From contig CAJTCU010000020.1 of assembly GCA_910574935.1 (NCBI GenBank), forward strand, positions 1-47,229: a DNA stretch of 47,229 nucleotides, written 5' to 3'. The stretch comes from Oscillospiraceae bacterium. GTDB lineage: Bacteria; Bacillota; Clostridia; Oscillospirales; Acutalibacteraceae. The notes beneath the pieces are model-generated. The model did not search any database and was not told the DNA's origin. It saw nothing but the letters and a program-made list of their open reading frames with translations. This document shows, piece by piece, positions 42,431-47,229 of this stretch; the first letter of the stretch is position 1, and every line of letters starts with the position of its first letter. The position numbers were made by a program, and so were the translations under genes.

Positions 42431-42784
42431 GCCATTGCAATGCTTCTTACTTTTATTCTTTTGAAGTGCGTGTTTCTGATAGGCTATGTACCAACTGAGT
42501 CTATGGAGCCGACGCTTGAAAAAGGAAGTTATATTATCGGATTCCGGATATATTCTGAATTGGTTACGGGAGATATTATTGTATTCCGACATGATGGGAA
42601 GCTGCTCGTAAAAAGGATTGCAGCGACCGCTGGCGATATGGTAGAGAGAAACGGTATCAGTATGACAGTTCCGGAAGGCTACTATTATGTTCTTGGTGAT
42701 AATGCAGATAACTCCTATGATTCGCGGTATTGGCTGAATCCCTTTGTAAGTAAAGATGATGTGGTGGCTAAGTTAGTTTTTTGA
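42407..42784 (+). CDS. Signal peptidase I-like protein, N-terminus replaced
   Basis: 125 aa if read from GTG 42407; an ATG at 42440 would begin at the membrane segment (MLLTFILLKCVFLIGYV). Catalytic Ser in PTESMEPTL (Ser32 of the longer form) and Lys in LLVKRIAATAGD (Lys69), then YVLGDNADNSYDSRYW, so the active-site dyad is complete. Neither start has a good ribosome site, and the first ~9 codons come from the previous gene, so expression is doubtful. Mobile elements often carry such a peptidase to process secreted cargo. Confidence 0.75.
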   Translation: MRRAPAFPAIAMLLTFILLKCVFLIGYVPTESMEPTLEKGSYIIGFRIYSELVTGDIIVFRHDGKLLVKRIAATAGDMVERNGISMTVPEGYYYVLGDNADNSYDSRYWLNPFVSKDDVVAKLVF

Positions 42785-42876
42785 GCAAAACTTATTTAGG
42801 TAAAAAGGCATAGGGTGAGAAGCCCGGTCAAAAATAGTATGGTATGATGGGATTATCAAATATAGGAGGCGCCGCA

Positions 42877-43800
42877 ATGCACGCATGGGAAGCAATCGAA
42901 CAATCCTTAGATTTTATTGAGGAACACTTGGCAGAAGAAATCTCGACGGAAGAGCTGGCAACTACCGCCTGCCTGTCTCCGTTCTATTTCCAGCGCCTGT
43001 TTAAGCGCTTGGTCAGTAAACCGGTACAGGAATATGTGAAGCTCCGCCGTCTGGCAAAGGTAATCGGAAATCTAAAGGATACGGACCGAAGGATTCTTGA
43101 TATAGCCATGGACTATGGTTTTTCCAGTCATGCCAATTTCACACGGGTTTTCAAAGGAACATATGGAATGACTCCAGACGAGTACAGAAAGGATTTACCG
43201 ATGCTGAATACATTTGACCGCCCGCAAGTCTCAATGAATTATGTATTGGTGGATGAAGGTGTTCCGCTGGTAGTGGGAGATATCGTCTTGGAAATTCAAA
43301 GAAAGAAGCTGGAACAGCCGGACACATATCTCGGCTTTGAAACAGAGGTTAAAATCTCTGAACAAACACCAGTGGGTGAAAGTACCGGCGTAGATGTACC
43401 GGGACAGCTTTGGAGGCGCTACCACAAGGAGAAGGAACTGCTGGGGGCAAGTCTTAGCAGTGGGGTAGAAATGGGAATGTCCTACATGGGAAATTCCGCA
43501 CAGGGGTGTTTCACTTATTTTGCAGGCGGACTTGTTCAAAAAATCCTGGATCAGTTACCGGAGGGATTTGTGTATAAGGAACTCCTGACAGGAGAATATA
43601 TTGTTTGCACGATTGAAGCGGAGAACTTTGAAGACCTGGTAACAGTGGCGCTCAATCAGGCCAATAAGTATCTTTTTGGTACATGGCTGCCCAGACACGG
43701 CTTAACAACTGAGCCATTCTCGGCAGAAAAGTATCATCGTGCCGCAGAAGATATGGCATGTATGGAAATATGGGTGAAACCCTTGCAAATGGAAACTTGA
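42877..43800 (+). CDS. AraC-family regulator with GyrI-like effector domain
   Basis: 307 aa. The N-terminal AraC DNA-binding domain has both helix-turn-helix units (LATTACLSPFYFQRLFKRL; ILDIAMDYGFSSHANFTRVFKGTYGMTPDEYRK). The C-terminal ~150 residues look like a GyrI/Rob-type ligand-binding fold (LGFETEVKISEQTPVGE, FTYFAGGLV, EYIVCTIEAENF, MEIWVKPLQ). Start ATG 42877 after AGGAGG; the frame is open to 42844. Such proteins sense hydrophobic or drug-like molecules. No obvious target gene follows directly. Confidence 0.9.
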   Translation: MHAWEAIEQSLDFIEEHLAEEISTEELATTACLSPFYFQRLFKRLVSKPVQEYVKLRRLAKVIGNLKDTDRRILDIAMDYGFSSHANFTRVFKGTYGMTPDEYRKDLPMLNTFDRPQVSMNYVLVDEGVPLVVGDIVLEIQRKKLEQPDTYLGFETEVKISEQTPVGESTGVDVPGQLWRRYHKEKELLGASLSSGVEMGMSYMGNSAQGCFTYFAGGLVQKILDQLPEGFVYKELLTGEYIVCTIEAENFEDLVTVALNQANKYLFGTWLPRHGLTTEPFSAEKYHRAAEDMACMEIWVKPLQMET

Positions 43801-43828
43801 ATGCGAGAAGACGAACAGATGGGGTTGA

Positions 43829-44026
43829 GCGCACTATACAATTACAGATATATGGGATCCAAAGGATGAGGGCACTTATAAACAATATAAGAATGTTCGC
43901 TGGAAACGGTATAGCTTTTGGGCTATGCCGTTTATCCGTTTTGATGTGCTTGCAATTGCATTTTACACCTCTTACTTAAAAGATTACTTTCAGTATTTCA
44001 GTACTGAAAGTGGATTGGTTGACTTT
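43829..44026 (+). pseudogene. Possible gene remnant
   Basis: A frame open from the stop at 43826 to TAG near 44026 reads AHYTITDIWDPKDEGTYKQY and RWKRYSFWAMPFIRFDVLAI: aromatic-rich and protein-like, but lacking a start codon and ribosome site. Perhaps the 3' end of a deleted gene; it could also be chance. Confidence 0.25.
43986..44011. promoter_or_regulatory. TetR-type operator palindrome
   Basis: ACTTTCAGTA (43986-43995) and TACTGAAAGT (44002-44011), 10-bp perfect arms around 6 bases, directly upstream of the promoter of the TetR gene. The size and place fit binding by the TetR dimer encoded next to it. Confidence 0.7.
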
Positions 44027-44047
44027 TAGGTACTTTTTTGTTATAAT
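44019..44047 (+). promoter_or_regulatory. Promoter of the tetR-ilvBN unit
   Basis: -35 TTGACT (44019-44024), 17-base spacer, consensus -10 TATAAT (44042-44047). Confidence 0.75.
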
Positions 44048-44077
44048 GAAAGCGTGTACTTGCATGGAGGTGATAAT

Positions 44078-44653
44078 TTGGATGAAACAAGTCAAAAAAT
44101 TATAGATGCTGCAATGATGCTGGTAAGAGATAATGGATACGTTGCTACGACAACGAAAGCGATTGCAAAAGCTGCAGGTGTAAATGAATGTACCCTGTTT
44201 CGGAAATTTAAGAATAAGAAAGATATTGTGCTGCAAGGTGTAAGCCAAACGGGATGGAGGGCAAATATTACACCAGAAATTTTTGAAAATGTGCAGTGGG
44301 ATTTGCAGGCAGACATAGAAATGTTTATGAAAGCATATATGGACAGGATGACGCCAGATTTTGTAAATTTATCTATCGGTCTGAGAGCGCCTCAATTATA
44401 TGAGGAAACGTCTGCCCTCATTATGAAAGTTCCACAGGCTTTTCTATCATCGTTTACGCAGTATCTTAATAAAATGTTTGATTTGGGAAAAATACCAAAA
44501 GCAGATTTTGATGCTCTGGCTCTGACAGTCTTTTCATCAACATTTGGCTATGCGTTTTTAAATGCGTCTTTTGGAAATGAATTATCTAAAGTAGAAAAAG
44601 ATGAATACATAAAAAGCAGTGTGCAAATGTTCATAAAGGGATTGGAACAGTAA
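44078..44653 (+). CDS. TetR-family regulator
   Basis: 191 aa. The N-terminal HTH is typical: IIDAAMMLVRDNGYVATTTKAIAKAAGVNECTLFRKFKNKKDI (in pieces), with TLFRKFKNKKDIVLQG. The C-terminal domain is ligand-binding and not classifiable. Start chosen at TTG 44078, 7 bases after GGAGG; a GTG at 44054 would place the ribosome site inside the gene. A palindromic operator lies in front, and ilvB follows 86 bases later on the same strand, so it most likely controls ilvBN. Confidence 0.88.
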   Translation: MDETSQKIIDAAMMLVRDNGYVATTTKAIAKAAGVNECTLFRKFKNKKDIVLQGVSQTGWRANITPEIFENVQWDLQADIEMFMKAYMDRMTPDFVNLSIGLRAPQLYEETSALIMKVPQAFLSSFTQYLNKMFDLGKIPKADFDALALTVFSSTFGYAFLNASFGNELSKVEKDEYIKSSVQMFIKGLEQ

Positions 44654-44739
44654 AAATCGGTACTGCCCTTATGGTAGTACCGAAAAAAATAGACTATATG
44701 CAAGCAAGCACACGCATACAAAAAGGAGGAATGTTATTT

Positions 44740-46476
44740 ATGGAGATAACAGGAGCTGAATTATTTGTGAAAGCATTAAAAGAGGAATCTGTTACAACTT
44801 TATTTGCTTATCCAGGAGGACAGGCAATAGACCTATTTAATGCGTTATATGGAGAAAAGGATATAGATGTAATTTTGCCACGCCATGAGCAGGGTTTAGT
44901 CCATGCGGCAGACGGATATGCCCGTTCCACAGGAAAAGTGGGTGTCTGTCTTGTAACCAGCGGACCCGGTGCTACGAATCTCGTTACGGGTATTGCCACT
45001 GCAAATTATGACAGTGTTCCGCTTGTATGCTTTACGGGGCAAGTGCCAACCAGCCTGATTGGGAATGATGCTTTTCAAGAAGTGGATATCGTAGGCATTA
45101 CAAGAAGCATCAGCAAATATGCGGTAACTGTACGAAAGAGAGAGGATTTGGCAGAAACAATCAGAAAGGCTTTTTATATTGCAAAGACAGGAAAGCCAGG
45201 CGTAGTTGTTGTTGATTTGCCGAAGGACATCCAGAGGGCGTATGGCAGCGATTTTTACCCGAAAGAAATAACTATTCGAGGTTATAAGCCGAACACCTCC
45301 GTACATATGGGGCAGTTAAATAAAGCGTTGGATATTTTGCGCCATGCGAAAAAGCCCGTCTTTCTGATAGGAGGCGGAGTGAATATCGCACATGCAAACA
45401 AAGAGATGACACGGCTTGCGGAGCTCACAGGTATTCCTGTCATCACCACCATTATGGGAAAAGGAGCAATTCCCACAACGCATAGCTTATATGTGGGTAA
45501 TATAGGGATTCATGGAAGCTATGCGGCAAACAGGGCAATCAGTAACTGCGATGTCCTATTTTCTATAGGGACACGTTTTAACGACCGTATCACGGGAAAG
45601 ATAGAGAAATTTGCGACAGCCGCCAAAATAATCCACATTGACATTGACGCAGCCTCCATTTCACGGAATATTGTGGTGGATGTCCCTATCGTGGCTGATG
45701 CGAAGAAAGCAATCTGCTCCCTGCTTGAAAAAGCAGAGCCGCTTTCTGTTTCGGAATGGGTAAATGAAATCAATGATTGGAAAAAGGAATATCCCATCGA
45801 CATGGGGAGATCTGGACTGACTCCGCAAATGGTAATAAAAGCCGTCAATGAAATCTTTACGGATGCAGTTGTCACTACAGATGTTGGACAGAATCAGTTG
45901 TGGACAACACAGTTTCTTGCGCTTGATGAAAATAGACAAATGCTGACCTCTGGAGGATTGGGAACTATGGGTTACGGCTTCCCTGCGGCAATCGGGGCTA
46001 AGCTTGGCAATCCACATAAAGATGTAATTGTTATCTCTGGAGACGGCGGTATGCAGATGAATATACAGGAAATGGCTACTGCTGTCGTTTACGAGCTTCC
46101 TATTATCATCTGTATATTGAATAACGGATATTTAGGGAATGTGCGGCAATGGCAGGAAATGTTCTATGACAGACGGTATTCAAGTACTTGTATGCGTTAC
46201 CGAAAGAGCTGCGAGATCGGCTGCAATACGCCAAACCATTGCTGCCCAGAATATACGCCCGATTTTATCAGACTGGCGGAGAGCTATGGGGCAAAAGGCA
46301 TCCGTGTCACCAAGCCGGCAGATATAAAAGATGCTTTGATAAGTGCAAAGCAGAATACAAAAGCTCCTACAGTTATTGAATTTATTATAGACAGAGAAAT
46401 CAATGTTATGCCGATTGTTCCCCCAGGGAACTCCCTTAACGATATGATTCTGGAAAGTGAGGAACACGAAGAATGA
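44740..46476 (+). CDS. ilvB: Acetolactate synthase, catalytic subunit
   Basis: ThDP enzyme joining two pyruvates (or pyruvate and 2-oxobutyrate) at the entry of branched-chain amino acid synthesis. 578 aa in three domains: PYR with catalytic Glu in LPRHEQG, central domain (PVFLIGGGVNIAHANKE), PP domain with ISGDGGMQMN and ILNNGYLG. A Cys-rich insertion (STCMRYRKSCEIGCNTPNHC) is present, as in IlvB of several Clostridia. Start ATG 44740, ten bases after GGAGG; an ATG at 44731 is too close. The stop overlaps ilvN (ATGA). GC is lower than the chromosome, and it lies among element remnants: probably acquired cargo. Confidence 0.93.
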   Translation: MEITGAELFVKALKEESVTTLFAYPGGQAIDLFNALYGEKDIDVILPRHEQGLVHAADGYARSTGKVGVCLVTSGPGATNLVTGIATANYDSVPLVCFTGQVPTSLIGNDAFQEVDIVGITRSISKYAVTVRKREDLAETIRKAFYIAKTGKPGVVVVDLPKDIQRAYGSDFYPKEITIRGYKPNTSVHMGQLNKALDILRHAKKPVFLIGGGVNIAHANKEMTRLAELTGIPVITTIMGKGAIPTTHSLYVGNIGIHGSYAANRAISNCDVLFSIGTRFNDRITGKIEKFATAAKIIHIDIDAASISRNIVVDVPIVADAKKAICSLLEKAEPLSVSEWVNEINDWKKEYPIDMGRSGLTPQMVIKAVNEIFTDAVVTTDVGQNQLWTTQFLALDENRQMLTSGGLGTMGYGFPAAIGAKLGNPHKDVIVISGDGGMQMNIQEMATAVVYELPIIICILNNGYLGNVRQWQEMFYDRRYSSTCMRYRKSCEIGCNTPNHCCPEYTPDFIRLAESYGAKGIRVTKPADIKDALISAKQNTKAPTVIEFIIDREINVMPIVPPGNSLNDMILESEEHEE

Positions 46477-46973
46477 AAAAAAGATGGATATGTTTATTTG
46501 TGGAAAATGAAATAGGCGTACTTGCCCGCATTTCAGGCTTATTTTCTGCCAAGTCTTATAATTTAGACAGTTTAACAGTTGGAGTTACAGAGGACAGTAC
46601 CATATCGAGGATGACGATCAGCTTAACGAGTGACGATAAGACTTTTGAGCAGATTAAGAAGCAGCTAAGCAGGAGTGTCGAGGTAATCAAATTAGTGGAC
46701 TATACGGACACCCCCATTCACATGAAAGAAATCCTGTTTGTAAGGGTAAATGGCTGCTCTGATGGGGATATAACAGAGATGTTTCGAATTTCAAAAGTAT
46801 TTGGGGTTACAATTATTGACTATGACGGCACTGCCGTTCTTTTGGAATGTACCCAAACAGAAAACAGAAATGATGATTTGATTGCTTTGCTGCAAAGGAA
46901 ATTTACGAATAGAATTGAGATTGTAAGGGGCGGCAGTGTTGCAGTTGAAGCTGTTAGTATCTCGGAAAGATAG
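46473..46973 (+). CDS. ilvN: Acetolactate synthase, small regulatory subunit
   Basis: 166 aa. The N-terminal ACT domain (FVENEIGVLARISGLFSAKSYNLDSLTVG, ISRMTISLTSDD, LVDYTD) binds branched-chain amino acids and gives feedback inhibition of IlvB. A C-terminal IlvN-type domain follows (LFVRVNG, ITEMFRISKVFGVTIIDYDG). The ATG overlaps the ilvB stop, so both subunits are made in ratio. Ends the TetR-ilvBN unit; no clear terminator was found behind it. Confidence 0.93.
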   Translation: MKKRWICLFVENEIGVLARISGLFSAKSYNLDSLTVGVTEDSTISRMTISLTSDDKTFEQIKKQLSRSVEVIKLVDYTDTPIHMKEILFVRVNGCSDGDITEMFRISKVFGVTIIDYDGTAVLLECTQTENRNDDLIALLQRKFTNRIEIVRGGSVAVEAVSISER

Positions 46974-47073
46974 TAGATATATAATCAGCTTTTGTCATGC
47001 GTACTGGATTTTTCTTCGTGTAGGCTATCATTAGATGAGGATGAAAAGTGGAGAATCCATCCACGCCTTTTGC

Positions 47074-47198
47074 TATTACTCCTCCGCCGAAAGATAGGAA
47101 AGAAGCGGATGGAGGAAAAAACGAATAACCCGAGAGGGATTATGCTGGAGCCGACGCATAAATGAATGAATGTTATGAGAGATATCCTGCGCCGTATA
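47074..47198. repeat. Terminal inverted repeat, right copy
   Basis: Exact reverse complement of 1-125. Here it holds frames on the plus strand: one ending at 47126-47128 (ITPPPKDRKEADGGKNE) and one ending at 47163-47165 (NNPRGIMLEPTHK). Similarity with the left copy stops at 47073, where the left copy continues a 31-aa ORF and this copy has unrelated sequence. Confidence 0.95.
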
Positions 47199-47229
47199 AG
47201 GAAGATTCCCAGTATGCACAGAGAGCTTC
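47162..47229 (+). CDS. Start of an element gene running off the window
   Basis: ATG 47162 sits in an ATGA overlap with the end of the preceding short frame. It stays open to the window end, beginning MNECYERYPAPYKEDSQYAQ. Partial; family not named. The same start is present inverted at 1-37. Confidence 0.4.
   Translation, partial: MNECYERYPAPYKEDSQYAQRA

Noticed and set aside
43758-43979. 73-aa gene after the AraC-type regulator
   Set aside because: It overlaps the regulator's 3' end in another frame, without a ribosome site. A different frame in the same stretch looks more protein-like and is listed as a possible remnant.

Overview
The window looks like chromosome from a Gram-positive anaerobe of the class Clostridia, probably an Oscillospiraceae/Ruminococcaceae-type gut bacterium. 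This is judged from gene order (hprK-murB-rapZ-whiA-dnaE-pfkA; rpsF-ssb-rpsR; greA-lysS), GC-rich core genes, strong GGAGG ribosome sites and a SleB-type cell wall hydrolase. The genus cannot be fixed by eye.

Layout. (A) 1-4694: AT-rich mobile DNA with a 769-aa SF2 helicase-like gene and a tyrosine integrase broken by an in-frame amber codon, ending at the 3' end of an initiator tRNA (fMet, minus strand, 4695-4771). (B) 4800-26728: ordinary chromosome. It holds carbon control (hprK), cell wall (murB), rapZ, an unusual P-loop kinase, whiA, dnaE and pfkA. Then come a minus-strand block (BlaI-type regulator, sfsA, yifB/comM) and a plus-strand block (DUF3892 protein, rpsF-ssb-rpsR, a GH3 glycosidase, luxS, a SleB hydrolase, greA, lysS). 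(C) About 26704-37242: a 10.5-kb integrative element inserted in the 3' end of lysS. Evidence is a Tn916-type integrase and Xis at its right end, a second copy of the lysS 3' end at 37223-37252, and matching TTTACACCT repeats just inside both ends. Cargo: an Xre regulator translationally coupled to a secreted SLH-domain beta-helix protein, two uncharacterised minus-strand genes, a frameshifted SLOG-like gene with a 29-aa zinc-ribbon ORF, two more Xre regulators, a serine recombinase, a putative Rep-like gene, and a repeat- and hairpin-rich non-coding stretch that could be an origin. No conjugation genes are visible in it. (D) 37253-47229: remains of a different, conjugative-type element. DUF6462/DUF5348 genes, a replication-initiator-like gene, a VirB4 ATPase C-terminal piece, DUF5697/DUF6100 domains and a truncated signal peptidase are joined by deletions, frameshifts and a nonsense codon. 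Cargo follows: an AraC/GyrI-type regulator, then a TetR regulator with ilvB-ilvN (acetolactate synthase).

The first 125 bases of the window are the exact reverse complement of 47074-47198, so the same mobile-element segment bounds both ends in opposite orientation. This may be real biology (two element copies) or the trace of an assembly that stops in repeats.

The most interesting unexplained parts are in the lysS element: two minus-strand transcription units that share an identical 18-bp promoter core next to a divergent Xre gene, and the 34.2-35.3 kb region with iteron-like repeats, duplicated hairpins and 80-bp tandem repeats. No complete known defence system was recognised.
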